64,000 nucleotides of DNA from NCBI GenBank assembly GCA_017591395.1, contig WEDG01005356.1, positions 248,001-312,000 on the forward strand, given 5' to 3'. The notes beneath the pieces are model-generated. The model saw nothing but the letters and a program-made list of their open reading frames with translations, was not told the origin of the DNA and did no database searches. The translations under genes and the position numbers were made by a program. Shown in pieces: positions 56,201 through 63,834 of this stretch. The first letter of the stretch is position 1; every line of letters starts with the position of its first letter. This DNA is from Schistocephalus solidus. Its lineage: Eukaryota > Platyhelminthes > Cestoda > Diphyllobothriidea > Diphyllobothriidae.

Positions 56201-59200
56201 CGAGGAAGAAGGCTCAAATTTGCGGTCCCTGTCTACGTGGTTTGCGTACTTTAAGGCCAGAGCATCGAGTGCAGCCGTCTGCGGAATGGGTAGGATACGC
56301 ACGAGACCATCGGTGCAGGCTATGATCAGGTGGCCCAGCATGGAGGCCACCGCCTTGGCGACCTCATCGGGATGACGTGAGTAGGTCAGGTCGGGAGGAA
56401 GGCGACAGCGTCGGTCCTGTCGGCCGGCCATTTTAACGGGGAGCGGCAGCCACTGCATATCCATCAGGGTGCCCCAGTCGTGAGCGAGGAAGAGGTAGGG
56501 CCGGAGTTCGGGAGTCGAATTCCTTCAAAATTTGGATGATTACATATATCCGTTCAATTATCACAGTCATTATTATACCCCTCCCTCTATTTTCAGTCAA
56601 CAAAAGTTAAGCGCTGGGGTGACGGAAAAACCGCTTGACATGAGCTTAATGGATTTTAGTGTCAAAGGGCCGTGGAGACTGGGAGAGATGGCAGAGAGGC
56701 ACTCCCTGGTCGCGTTACCGAACATACTCGTATCTTTAAGTTTTGGAGCTGGGTCTAGAGCTCCGTTGGCAGTCGCGCAGGGACTAGCAATAGATGAAGA
56801 GGAAGAATAAAGACGAAAGACTGAGATAAGCAAGTTTGACCGTTATCAGTCTACCCTGAGAAGATGTAGATGCGATCGCTGGGACACGAGCTTTATTCGC
56901 CTGACGTTTTGGATTCCAACTCAAACCCATCATCAGAGAAAGTATCAGATGCGGGCAATTCGTACACAGGGAGTTGCAGTATGTATAGGATGCGATCGCT
57001 ATGCTACTGCACACCTAAGGCAATTAACAACTCCCCCTTCAGCGATAACGACTGCGCTCTGGTACGTTAATTGTTTGATGGCCGGCATGCGGGTGGTTAT
57101 TCCCTGAAATTTCATCACCCATGTTGGAGGGTGGCATGATGATTGCTCGGCCATCTGGCTCACCGGCACTGACGTTGGAAAATGTGTTCGCCTGAGCGCT
57201 CCTTAAGTGGCCGATTGGTCTGACCAAACTGACTCTCAACATCGAATATGGGTTGGGTAGGTCATTGCACTTGTTAATAGACTGGGGCCTGTAAACCATG
57301 ACTCAAGCAACTCGCGGCTCACGCGATTATCACCTCTTGTGAGAATTTCAGCTTCGTCGAACTTTAATGTCTGGCCGGTTCTCACCGAATGAGCCACGAC
57401 TTAATAATTGGCGTCGTTAAGCCACACTGCTGCCATGTGTTCGGCAATTCGTGTCCCAAGGAGTCTTCCAGTTTCTCCGACGTAGTTGCTTTGCTCACAA
57501 CAGCACCAGATCCGATAAAACATCTCCAGATGTTTCTTGCCGTGGTACAAGGGTCCTTTGGCCTCATTACCTGACGACGAATGGTGGCCTTCGTGCTGTG
57601 TGCGACTCCAACTCTAGGTGGCGCGAGAAGGCAGCTGACGGCCTCCGATACATGTTTGACGTTTGGAATCGCATGCCAATATTTAGGCTCGGTGCGATTT
57701 TGTCGATTGTCCCGTTTGTGCATGCACCGGTCGACGAAGTTGCGCGGGAAGCCATTTTCTCTGAACACCCGTCGAAGATATTGTAATTCGGCAACCTTGT
57801 CTTCCGGTTCACTGCAATGCGTCTCAACACGCCGATATAGCGTCCTTACGCAACTGCGTTTGTGGCTGATTGGGTGATTTCTGTTAAAGTTCAGTAATTG
57901 CATCGTATTTGTCGCTTTCCTGAACACTTTGGTTTTAGGCCACAATTTTTGCGACTGCAACTCCCTGTGTACGAATTGCCCGCATCTGATACTGTACCCT
58001 GATGATGGGTTCGAGTTGGAATCCGAAACGTCAGGCGAATAAAGCTCTTGTCGCAGCGATCGCATCTACTTCTTCTCAATTACATCCTGGGACTCACATT
58101 TTCGCTTGTATCGGCAAATCAGTCTACCTTGCCAGTCCCAGGATTTGGCGACATCTGAGGCCGGAACTTGCGTTTTATGGTTATTAGTCCAACGCTTTAA
58201 AAACTGAACCACGGGCTTGCATCAGATCGCAAGAGACAGGACAAAAAGCTCGTGGCTTAAAGGTTAGGGTGTTAAACTAATGACAACAAGAGCGCGGGTT
58301 CGGGCCTCAGATGTCTTCAAACCTGGGCTTAACCAAGGCTAACTGATAACGGTTAAGAAGCCAGAAATGGTTGTACCCCGTCTACCACTGGTAGAAATGT
58401 TCACACCACCGGCCATGCGCGCTTTCACTGCCCTAAATAAACCCCGATCGGCAACAAGTCAGGCGTTCAAGTTTTGCTCGCCTTAATCAACCTACTTTGG
58501 TAACTCATAGCATTCAGCACAGACCGTGCGGTGTATTATAGCTGGTATAGGTATAAACACAGCGAAATTGGTCAAACTGAGTTCCGGGTGGAGTTCAGTG
58601 TGCCAGTTTTTGACTAGCCTTTCGCCGTTGGCCAGTCATAATTTCCGTCAAGGTGCCAAAACAAAGTTCACGTTATGTAAACTATTTTAAGCCAAGTAAC
58701 CGCAGGCCGCATTGGTTGATCTGGCAGCAAAAGAGCTCAAAATCACTGATACAACTTATGAAATTATTCACAAATATAGCAGCAAAAGTACTAGCTAGAA
58801 GCCCGGACATGTGTTTCGCGATATTCTGCAGCTGCATGGCACAGCCGCCAGGGGTTCGGCTCATCAGTGGGTTTCCCACCATTCCGTGTTGTTTCTGGTA
58901 GATACTCCATTTTTGAAATTTCAGTTATTCAATTTGCTCAGAAATTTAATTTTTACCGATACAAGCAAACATCCGGAAAGTGCAAATTCAGTCATTTGTG
59001 GTGCTAAAGCAACCTCTACTTAACTGTTAAAGGTAGGACTTAAAACCTGTGGCTGAATTGTGGTTAACACTCCATAATTTATAAATATCATTTTTTCCAT
59101 TTTAAGTCATCATCTGGCACAATCAAATGAACCCTGAAGTTGCGCGTCGAATATTTAACTGAAAGCCATGCATGTGGAATATAGACAAAATGAACTGTTG

Positions 59201-62200
59201 ATCACAAATGATTCAGGCCTTTTGCCAATACACCGTCAGGGCACCTATCACACAGAGCACAAGCAACAACACCAATTAACATGATCAATCAGCCTTGTAT
59301 GTCTCTTATAGAGGCCGGAGGAATAACTATAGAAAATTATATTGGCGGTTAGGTTACCTCCTCATCCTAAAAGTTCATCGAAACGACAGTGAACTGGGTG
59401 ATTTTCACAGTGGGTCATAGTTCACGGTCCTCGCAATTCCGAAGGTAGGACTGAATGAAATTGATCTAACTCAGCTATACTGATTCCCCCAATCTCTTAC
59501 TGGCGTCAAGGTATGAGTACACACGGGACATACTGTCTAGGGGGAAAGCGGTTACCGAAATCTGTTGGGTTATCCATCAAAGTTCAGTGCAGTTTTAATA
59601 AGGAAAAGGTAGGCGAACGCCTTTTGAACTCCCTATTGGTTACAATAATATTGCAAACAAATAACGCCTATACATACTGAAAGTTGGACAGAGGATTGAC
59701 TTCACATTGCTCCACGGGGCATTTGACGAAACAATTATAAAATAGTATTACTGGAAAATGGTGAGTAGTATGTGTTATAAAATGTCTTTAGAGCGGGGAA
59801 ATACACAGGAAAATGTGCTCGTTTCTGATTAAACGCCCTCTTAAAAGTGTCAACGGGTGGGAAAATGACGATATCCGCAGGCAGATTATTTCATCCCTGA
59901 ATCACTCGATTGGAGAAGAAACACTTTCTTGCGTCCAGTCTTGCCATAGTTACACATACAGCTAGGGCCGTATCGCACGCAAAGTGCCGAAATTTACGAA
60001 AGATTGATAATTGCTTACAAACTGGAACTAATGCGAGTCAAAAGGCTTTGAAATACTAATAAACAACTCAATAGGAATGTAAAACCTAAAGGAAATATGA
60101 AAAGTAATATTTCTTCGTTTAGAAATACCAACTTTTTTAGAAAAGCGGCCTATGTCCAAAACGTGATAAATCGCTGTATCTACTACTAATAAATTTAAAC
60201 ATAATTATCGTCTAATATCGAAGCATACCATTTTGTGTATATTAAGAGAGCTTTCCATGCGCTAAATTTATTTGTTGTTATTTTTCAATATTGAAATACA
60301 ATTAAAGTCAGCTCGTCCTTGAAATACCGGCGATAATTTCACGATTTTCAGTGTTTTCAATCCCTTGGCCATAAATGTAGATTCTGTCCCTATGTGCTCA
60401 TCAAAACCTTCCAAAATAAGATAGTTCTTAAAAGTATTTACCAAAGAGGCGAGATTTTGGATCTTTCGTTCTACCGAAGATGGCCGTCAAAGTCATATTT
60501 GTAGATCCACCCTAACACGAACACTCATTTCACAGAAAAATGAACGTCCACAACAAAAGTTCGCAATTAATAAGCCTAAGATCATTTAAGAAACTTTCTG
60601 TAATAAGGTAACTCTTTAAAAAGTGCTTGAAGTTGATATTTAACTGTCGAGTATCTGCGTGCTATATTTTTTTAAAATTTGAATCAAGATGAAATTGTGG
60701 AATTTTGACCACTTTCTTGGCTTTTTTGAAAATAAGTGATCCATTTTCTGCCGAATATGGAAGAACTTACTTTTGTCTTTATATTGGAACGTGTTTCGCT
60801 ATATATGATCACTCTATTGCCTCGTTCTAAGATTTAAAACACACACCAGAGTGGCCGAATATATACTATTATTTTGCGAATACTGATAATCTTCTGTCCA
60901 TTGCATTTCTAAATTCTAGATTAGCAGATCGTATATTATAAAAAAGTGCCTTAGTCCATGCTTCCAAGTTAAAGTTGCCTTTACTCGTATTAATCTTTAA
61001 GGCTACCTGCATGTATATTGTAATCGTTCGGCATTTTTGTCATATAAAAACAAAACATACTGGCAAACAAGTTTACCCTCGCGTTTTGTACAAAATCGTC
61101 CTAAATTTGCAAAAGTTAATTTATTACACTGAATTATTTGCTTGTATTTGAAAAGCAATGCGTTTTCTCACACTTACCTTCACCTGATTTTTCAGTAAAT
61201 TAAGATCAAATTTTTCAATAGCAGAAGAGATATATTTGAAACTTTCTTACTTTCATTAATGTTCTTTGTATAGTACAATGCCAAATAACCATGAACTTTA
61301 CTCTGTGATATTAAATAGCATAGGAAATTTCTCGAATGTTCAACAATCTCCGATTTTGCCCAAATCTTGTCTGTTTTCATTAAATATACTGCAGTATAAA
61401 TGCAGCGTTCTTAAACAAAACGCATTTTGAACCTCAACTCCACTCAACAAGCAAAAATAATAATACTAAGTGAGCGCTTAACTTTTCAATTAAATGTTCA
61501 GAAAATATTACATGAGTTAGGCCCCCTACTGTAATTTGAGAGGATGTCCTCTCAAACTAGTGGTAGTGGCCAGCTCAAAGAAGTCGCCGGATGCGAGGCA
61601 CCAATCCTGACCCCGCAGCACGTGAAACGCTTGCATTAGGTCAGTGCGTAGCCGTTTTTAGTCCAAAAGAAACCCGCCAAGATTGGACAATCGTGTCTCG
61701 TAAGGCACGTAGCCTTGGCCTCGAACAAGCTTGGTTGCACGTCGTTGGACTACTTCAATGGTGCTGCCGTCTTGGACAGCCAAGAGTCTCTAGGGCTGAA
61801 TGGAAAATTCTGATTTCGGTCGCAGGAACATCCCGCAGAGCTTACCAAAACCCACTTCATCGAAGTTTGCAAACGCGCACTTGATGAGATACATGATCCA
61901 CATTGCAGATTTGGCTACTTTTGAACAATGCAACGATGGCTTCAGTGAGGGTGTGATCCACACTCCCAGAGCTTTCTGAGCCCCTACCTCTGATTCAGAT
62001 AGTAAGTCCTCGAGTACACGGTATTGGCCCTGCCGATTCGAAAACATTTTGCATTTGGAAACAATGAATGGGAGGATCCAGTGCTTCAACCATCGCTTGA
62101 GCCGACGCAAGTTTGCCTGTAGATTTGCCTCATCAGCTTCGTTGTGGATGACGTTCTAAAGGTTTTGCCGCCAGCAAACATGGCGATGTCGCAGTCCAAC

Positions 62201-63834
62201 CCACTTATGCAGTCATCAATATATATAAGGAAGAGGATAGGGTCAAAAACGGAGCCCTAAAGAACCCAACTCTCAACCGCCACCCCCGACGATTGCTGAT
62301 CGCCAAGACGGACAACCTGAGATCTATCAATCAATAAGTTTTCGATCCACTTCAAAAGCTTACCCTTTAACCCTATAAGGCTGAGTTTGGATAGGATACG
62401 CTGGTGAGGCCTGGTGAAGGCCTTCCTGAAGTCTGTAGACTGCGTGCACCACATTTCGTTCATCGATTGCTCGGATCCATCGTTCTAGAAAGAAGGGCAA
62501 TGGGTCAAGCAGGACCCTCTTCTGCGGAATCCGTGGTGCACATCAGAGAGAAGATGTTCAGGTTCATGCTCGAACCTTTCTTTAGAGAGATCATAAGGAC
62601 CGTATTTGATGATGGGTTCGAGCATGAATCCGCAACGTCAGACGAATAGAGATTTCGTAAACTATCAAACCATACTAATAATAAAATCCTCATGAAGGTC
62701 AGTTAAAAACAAACATCTTTCAGTCATTCAGTCAGCAAATGCTGGAGAAAATGTGCGAAAAACGAACAGGAATGGGAGGTTTTCAACTGTTGCTGATGGA
62801 GAATTATTTTTCACGTAAGGAATCTAGATTCGATCCAAGAAAGCGGGAAATCACAAGGATTTTTCAGACGCTTAAAAATGGTGCCTAAATGGTTAAAGTT
62901 CATTCGCCGTCCACTCCACGTGAACGCCAACACCATAATAGAAACAGAAGAAAGGCCGTCTGCCAAAAAAATCAGGTTTTACAACATCCACCGAGGCCGC
63001 AAGGTGGTGTTTCACTCTCAGTATTTGGTAATGAGAAGAATATTAGCCTAGCCTGGGCCTGTAGCAACCACTATGCTTTGCTTGCTCCAAGCCATGGTGA
63101 CCACAACTTTCCCCAAGTGAAAGCAATGGTAACTTGCGCAAGAATCTCCCCACAAGGAGGCAAACTTTCAGTGAGTCTGTCTGGGTTCACTGGGTTCCCA
63201 CAAAAACGGTGTTCTTATGCAAAGACGAAGTTCAGCTAAGGAGAGGGTGTGTGCGTGCAGTGTCCGACAAGGCTAAGAACATGTTTTCAGCTGTCACACG
63301 GGCTCTTGCCCAGCTGCACACTTGTCAGGCCTTTAAGTGGGCTTTTAGATCTCACATAGAATAAAGTTAACATAAAGGCTAAATAAAGGAGGAGAGGATT
63401 GACTTGTCTCCTTAACTAGCAACCTTCCAAGACGGTTGACGTGCCTATAATTTATTACATTAAGGAATGTGTTGAATTGCCACGAGAAAGGGGACCTCAT
63501 AAGTTGTCAGTTGTCTATACGAACCAATCGACCGACTGGTAATGAGGTTGGGTGTAGAGTATGGCGCGACGTGAACCTCGTTTAAAGTGGGTCTCGATCC
63601 ATAAACTACCAAGAGCGTACCTTTTGCAGAGAGAAAGACCAGAGCATCGCCAGATCTGAATAACGCCGGGTCCAGATTGCATGAGGTCGGAGTATTTCGG
63701 TCGGTCGGCAGCTGAACGGAAGGTGGAGACTGCAAGGAAAGATGGTTGGTCCTCCTGGACATCGGCATCGGAGATGTAGCAGGGAGACCACGAAAGACAC
63801 TTCACATAACCGCCGGCGAACATCAAATTCCGGA
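34872..63834 (-). CDS. GTF3C2: GTF3C2 (TFIIIC110, general transcription factor 3C subunit 2), WD-repeat half, 10 exons, 5'-partial
   Basis: A nuclear subunit of TFIIIC, which binds B-box promoters of tRNA genes and recruits TFIIIB for RNA polymerase III (family knowledge). Exons in coding order: 63834-63621, 56522-56237, 56169-56136, 54888-54805, 53510-53355, 50267-49945, 45293-45168, 44599-44159, 36237-36172 and 35210-34872. All nine internal junctions are GT-AG and keep frame, giving about 688 codons to TAA 34874-34872. Landmarks along the beta-propeller that match human GTF3C2 in order are [15 protein letters not shown] with [64 protein letters not shown] and [14 protein letters not shown]. 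The C-terminal tail is Lys/Arg/Pro-rich ([12 protein letters not shown]), which looks like an AT-hook or NLS. The N-terminal exons lie beyond 64000. Introns reach 7.9 kb. Confidence 0.93.
35211..36171. other. GTF3C2 intron, nothing recognised
   Basis: A 961-bp intron between the last two exons, with no recognised repeat or RNA. Confidence 0.6.
36172..36237 (-). CDS. GTF3C2: GTF3C2 exon, 66 bp
   Basis: Acceptor TGCGCAG, donor GTGAGT, 22 codons, phase 0. It encodes [19 protein letters not shown], which joins to [12 protein letters not shown] in the next exon, as in human LEAIHKVRFSPNLDSYGW. Confidence 0.85.
36268..36450 (-). repeat. tRNA-derived SINE
   Basis: The - strand reads GGGTAGAGCGTTTGACTTC (box A side), CAACAGGTTGCGCGTTCGAG (box B), GGGTCGGGTATGGCTGGCTG, ATGATGGCTAATAAGCCAGA and CTTGTCTTTGTCGGTAATGT, the same order as the copy at 55432. 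It starts about 30 bp upstream of the 66-bp GTF3C2 exon. Confidence 0.75.
37480..37960 (-). pseudogene. Penelope-like element remnant, GIY-YIG end
   Basis: On the - strand from about 37960: [13 protein letters not shown] (YVGETG motif decayed), then in shifted frames DKLSLVA and [22 protein letters not shown] wording and [10 protein letters not shown] near 37660. These are the conserved blocks of the GIY-YIG domain of athena/Penelope-type elements. The 3' side carries the hairpin motif at 37563-37596. A (TA)n run at 37456-37476 borders it. Confidence 0.6.
37563..37596 (-). ncRNA. Hammerhead-like hairpin motif beside the 37.5-kb PLE
   Basis: TTGACGA, stem GGGCTC/GAGTTC with a 6-nt loop, then GAAAC and GTC. 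The stem sequence differs from the other copies but still pairs. Flanking TTCC and GGAT could form a short stem I. Confidence 0.38.
38080..39250 (+). pseudogene. Heavily decayed RTE-type copy
   Basis: Degenerate 5' UTR wording at 38130-38400, then at 38875-39060 the RT segment [33 protein letters not shown], and [11 protein letters not shown], matching FVDLTKAFDTVNREGLWKIM and NGVKQGCVLAP. Frameshifts and stops throughout. Confidence 0.6.
38425..38540. repeat. Telomere-like tract, MITE remnant
   Basis: Units such as CTAACCGTAACCC and CTCTAACCCTTAAG are followed by GGAATTTAGCGTAAAG, resembling the complement of the MITE-like interior at 8870-8930. Terminal inverted repeats are not clear. Confidence 0.45.
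39670..40490 (-). repeat. RTE 3' UTR joined to its ORF tail
   Basis: It carries the full series of 3' UTR blocks in the same order as 576-1990, ending at CACACGAGAGTTCAACCGTCG near 39672. It is contiguous with the zinc-finger ORF upstream on the - strand, which identifies the dispersed repeat as an RTE 3' end. Confidence 0.7.
40492..41205 (-). pseudogene. RTE-type ORF tail with C2H2 zinc fingers
   Basis: The best-preserved tail in the window: [40 protein letters not shown], and a third decayed finger, separated by Pro/Thr-rich linkers. 171 codons are open from 41007. The spacing is C-x2-C-x12-H-x3-H. Present without the RT. Confidence 0.7.
41206..43080 (-). repeat. Cluster of tandemly arranged 5'-truncated RTE 3' ends
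   Basis: Four or more 3' ends, each starting from the GTTCGACCGTCG terminal block, lie near 41210, 41590, 42475 and 42860, with CA runs at 42841-42864 and 43058-43074. The interior blocks GGCTGGCGCGGC and CCCTAATGTGGC repeat at 41425/42675 and 41524/42781. All point the same way. Confidence 0.65.
43081..44158. other. GTF3C2 intron DNA, no gene recognised
   Basis: Mostly AT-rich. A short block near 43815-43852 recurs at 24965-25012. It ends at the donor of the 44159-44599 exon. Confidence 0.45.
44159..44599 (-). CDS. GTF3C2: GTF3C2 exon, acidic variable segment
   Basis: Acceptor CGTTACAG, donor GTTAGT, 147 codons, phase 0. It opens [20 protein letters not shown] and is rich in Glu/Asp/Ser. 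It ends [14 protein letters not shown]. It corresponds to the poorly conserved loop between propeller blades in human GTF3C2. Confidence 0.85.
44848..44936 (+). repeat. tRNA-like SINE head, second family
   Basis: ATCTCAAGTGGCTAGAGCG as box A and GTGGGTTCGAATT as box B. The middle TACTTAAGCCTTTCCCTTGC is shared with 17668-17750. Acceptor-stem pairing is poor, so it is not an intact tRNA. Confidence 0.5.
45168..45293 (-). CDS. GTF3C2: GTF3C2 exon, WD repeat
   Basis: Acceptor CTCTCCTAG, donor GTATGC, 42 codons, phase 0. It encodes [20 protein letters not shown] and [19 protein letters not shown], matching human SLSGSDWLGTIAAGDISGEL. Confidence 0.93.
45780..46165 (+). pseudogene. RTE-type element, 5' UTR and start of endonuclease
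   Basis: It matches the 5' UTR at 32.7-33.2 kb in the same orientation (GGTGACTAGTTAGAGGGTA; GGTTCCTCGAGACTAGG; CACACCCGGTA). It ends with [17 protein letters not shown], equivalent to SEQCQLEDVVSDYTIFWS at 33.4 kb. The ORF resumes at 46736 after an inserted copy. Confidence 0.65.
46166..46735 (-). mobile_element. 5'-truncated RTE 3' end inserted into another RTE copy
   Basis: A - oriented 3' UTR unit from GACAGTTCGACCGTCG (46172) to about 46735 separates two parts of the same + strand endonuclease ORF: SYTFWS on the left and [12 protein letters not shown] on the right. This shows that the 3' UTR repeat moves independently. Confidence 0.6.
46736..49460 (+). pseudogene. RTE-type retrotransposon ORF: endonuclease end, RT, C-terminal zinc finger (broken)
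   Basis: In order: endonuclease half ([28 protein letters not shown]); linker with [36 protein letters not shown] with [59 protein letters not shown] (IADD near 48496-48507, where YADD/FADD is usual), [38 protein letters not shown]; then [15 protein letters not shown] and a decayed finger near 49320-49400. At least five frameshifts and several stops. The longest RTE copy here and the key to reading the shorter fragments. It lies in a GTF3C2 intron. Confidence 0.82.
49461..49705 (+). repeat. 3' UTR of the RTE copy
   Basis: It contains the shared GTCGACTATCACTTAAAAC, CACACGCAAGTAACTG and GTGGACCTC...GATCGAACTATC blocks in + orientation, at the expected place after the ORF. Confidence 0.6.
49907..49929. 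repeat. (GA)n simple repeat
   Basis: About eleven GA units just inside the intron donor side of the GTF3C2 exon ending at 49945. Confidence 0.85.
49945..50267 (-). CDS. GTF3C2: GTF3C2 exon, WD repeat
   Basis: Acceptor GTGCCGACAG, donor GTAAGA. It encodes [20 protein letters not shown] (human SDRKIKFWDLRRPYEP) and [20 protein letters not shown]. Ends in phase 0 after LQPTS. Confidence 0.94.
50860..52790 (+). pseudogene. Very decayed RTE-type copy
   Basis: 5' UTR wording at 50920-51100; then [13 protein letters not shown] and [20 protein letters not shown] in the linker and RT start (51205-51335); scattered RT fragments to 52440; and a C-terminal finger-like [19 protein letters not shown] at 52705-52765. 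Stops are frequent in every frame. Confidence 0.6.
53355..53510 (-). CDS. GTF3C2: GTF3C2 exon, WD repeat
   Basis: Acceptor CGCCTTTTAG, donor GTGAGT. It encodes [14 protein letters not shown], then [20 protein letters not shown], aligned with human GMVVFWNLPTN and [20 protein letters not shown]. Confidence 0.92.
53762..53840 (+). repeat. Possible tRNA-like SINE head
   Basis: GTTCGCAGAGCGGTTGTTCA resembles box A and GATTTGAGTCTCAGA a decayed box B. Weak. Confidence 0.3.
54805..54888 (-). CDS. GTF3C2: GTF3C2 exon
   Basis: Acceptor CTCTCTTCCAG, donor GTACGT, 84 bp. The frame that fits both neighbours encodes [12 protein letters not shown], then [11 protein letters not shown], aligned with human PHQHLAAGYYNG. 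The other two frames do not continue into the next exon. Confidence 0.87.
55432..55700 (+). repeat. tRNA-derived SINE
   Basis: Head: GAGCTCGTGGCTCAATGGTT, then AGGTCAAGGGTTCGAGCC. Body: GGGCTGGCTGATGACGACTA, TCTCCCTTGTCTTTGTCGGC, CTACAATACTGACCGC, GGGGCTCGAGAAGGA. It ends near GTGTGAACTTTCC. The most complete copy. It lies in a GTF3C2 intron. Confidence 0.78.
55738..55925 (+). repeat. tRNA-derived SINE, adjacent copy
   Basis: GAGCCCGTGGCGCAGTGGTT and AGGTCGCGGGTTCAAGCC give boxes A and B. The body GGGTATGGCTGGTCCATGAC follows, then fades after TTATTGG. It lies about 40 bp after the previous copy in the same orientation. Confidence 0.72.
56136..56169 (-). CDS. GTF3C2: GTF3C2 micro-exon, 34 bp
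   Basis: Acceptor TTTTACTTTCAAG, donor GTAAGT, preceded by a 67-bp intron. It encodes [11 protein letters not shown] and carries exactly one leftover base, which the next exon requires. Called mainly from splice sites and phase, so it is less certain than its neighbours. Confidence 0.7.
56237..56522 (-). CDS. GTF3C2: GTF3C2 exon
   Basis: Acceptor TTTTGAAG, donor GTAGAC. It encodes [20 protein letters not shown], then [20 protein letters not shown]. The phase matches the previous exon. Aligned with the CIWDLKFCP and LALACSDGKVLLFSLP part of the human protein. Confidence 0.92.
56903..56936 (-). ncRNA. Hammerhead-like hairpin motif in left PLE arm (decayed)
   Basis: CTGATGA, a spacer T, stem GGGTTT/GAATCC around a 6-nt loop, then AAAAC and GTC. 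The GAAA box has become AAAA. Confidence 0.35.
57039..57850 (-). pseudogene. RT end and GIY-YIG endonuclease of the Penelope-like element
   Basis: Penelope-like elements encode an RT fused to a GIY-YIG nuclease. Here the GIY part is YRIWC and the YIG part is NYVGETGR, near 57518-57465, with the following Arg and the EH of IAEH kept. One frameshift near 57525 and the stop near 57400 inactivate it. Confidence 0.78.
57999..58032 (+). ncRNA. Hammerhead-like hairpin motif in right PLE arm
   Basis: CTGATGA (57999-58005), stem GGGTTC/GAATCC (58007-58012 with 58019-58024) with loop GAGTTG, then GAAAC and GTC to 58032. The core boxes fit a hammerhead ribozyme. The stem III position has no loop, so it may act only as a dimer or be non-catalytic. 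Confidence 0.4.
58246..58440 (+). repeat. tRNA-derived SINE
   Basis: AGCTCGTGGCTTAAAGGTTA and GAGCGCGGGTTCGGGCCTC as boxes A and B, then GGCTAACTGATAACGGTTAA and GAAATGTTCACACCACC. More diverged than the 55-kb copies. Confidence 0.6.
58441..59849. other. GTF3C2 intron DNA, no gene recognised
   Basis: No recognised coding segment, RNA gene or named repeat. Confidence 0.4.
59850..59960 (-). repeat. CR1-like 3' fragment
   Basis: The wording GGCAGATTATTTCATCCCTG, then GGAGAAGAAACACTTTCTTG and GTCCAGTCTTGCC parallels the CR1-like 3' coding end near 21795-21865 (GGAAGACTATTCCAAGC; GGAGGAGAAGTACTTCCGAG). Confidence 0.5.
59965..60960. repeat. AT-rich dispersed repeat, copy 2
   Basis: Collinear with 4340-5310 over about 1 kb (see that entry). 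It lies directly after a CR1-like 3' fragment, in a GTF3C2 intron. Confidence 0.7.
60961..61509. other. AT-rich intron DNA, no gene recognised
   Basis: Nothing recognised. A 62-codon - strand frame has no motif. Confidence 0.4.
61510..62480 (-). pseudogene. Second CR1-like copy, RT end, decayed
   Basis: On the - strand: [40 protein letters not shown], then [20 protein letters not shown] and [20 protein letters not shown]. These are the same blocks as in the 21.7-24.0 kb copy ([38 protein letters not shown]). Several frameshifts. The PQGS block is largely lost. Confidence 0.72.
62606..62639 (+). ncRNA. Hammerhead-like hairpin motif, third copy
   Basis: TTGATGA, stem GGGTTC/GAATCC with loop GAGCAT, then GCAAC and GTC. 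An inverted copy of the hairpin sequence (GGTTCATGCTCGAACC) lies just upstream at about 62563-62580. Confidence 0.33.
62660..63620. other. GTF3C2 intron DNA with an unassigned open frame
   Basis: A + strand frame from ATG 62878 stays open for about 57 codons ([20 protein letters not shown] near its start) and adjacent frames are partly open to 63360. I recognise no family. It could be part of an unclassified repeat. Confidence 0.3.
63621..63834 (-). CDS. GTF3C2: GTF3C2 exon (first placed)
   Basis: Acceptor CAATTTAG, donor GTACGC. It encodes [35 protein letters not shown], and [14 protein letters not shown]; human has LLFTGGPIWAMAWCP and SGPGLLQLWGLGTL. The upstream junction is unsettled: the obvious donor at 63944 leaves a phase that does not match. 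Confidence 0.88.

Larger units (their letters stand above)
56859..58075 (-). mobile_element. Penelope-like element, 5'-truncated, flanked by 122-bp inverted arms
   Basis: Arms at 56859-56980 and 57954-58075 are inverted copies of each other. Between them, on the - strand, lie the end of the RT ([13 protein letters not shown], then [20 protein letters not shown]), a linker with [13 protein letters not shown], and a GIY-YIG domain ([20 protein letters not shown], then [11 protein letters not shown]). After a TAA near 57400 come [16 protein letters not shown] and [10 protein letters not shown]. The RT core and N-terminus are missing. Confidence 0.8.
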
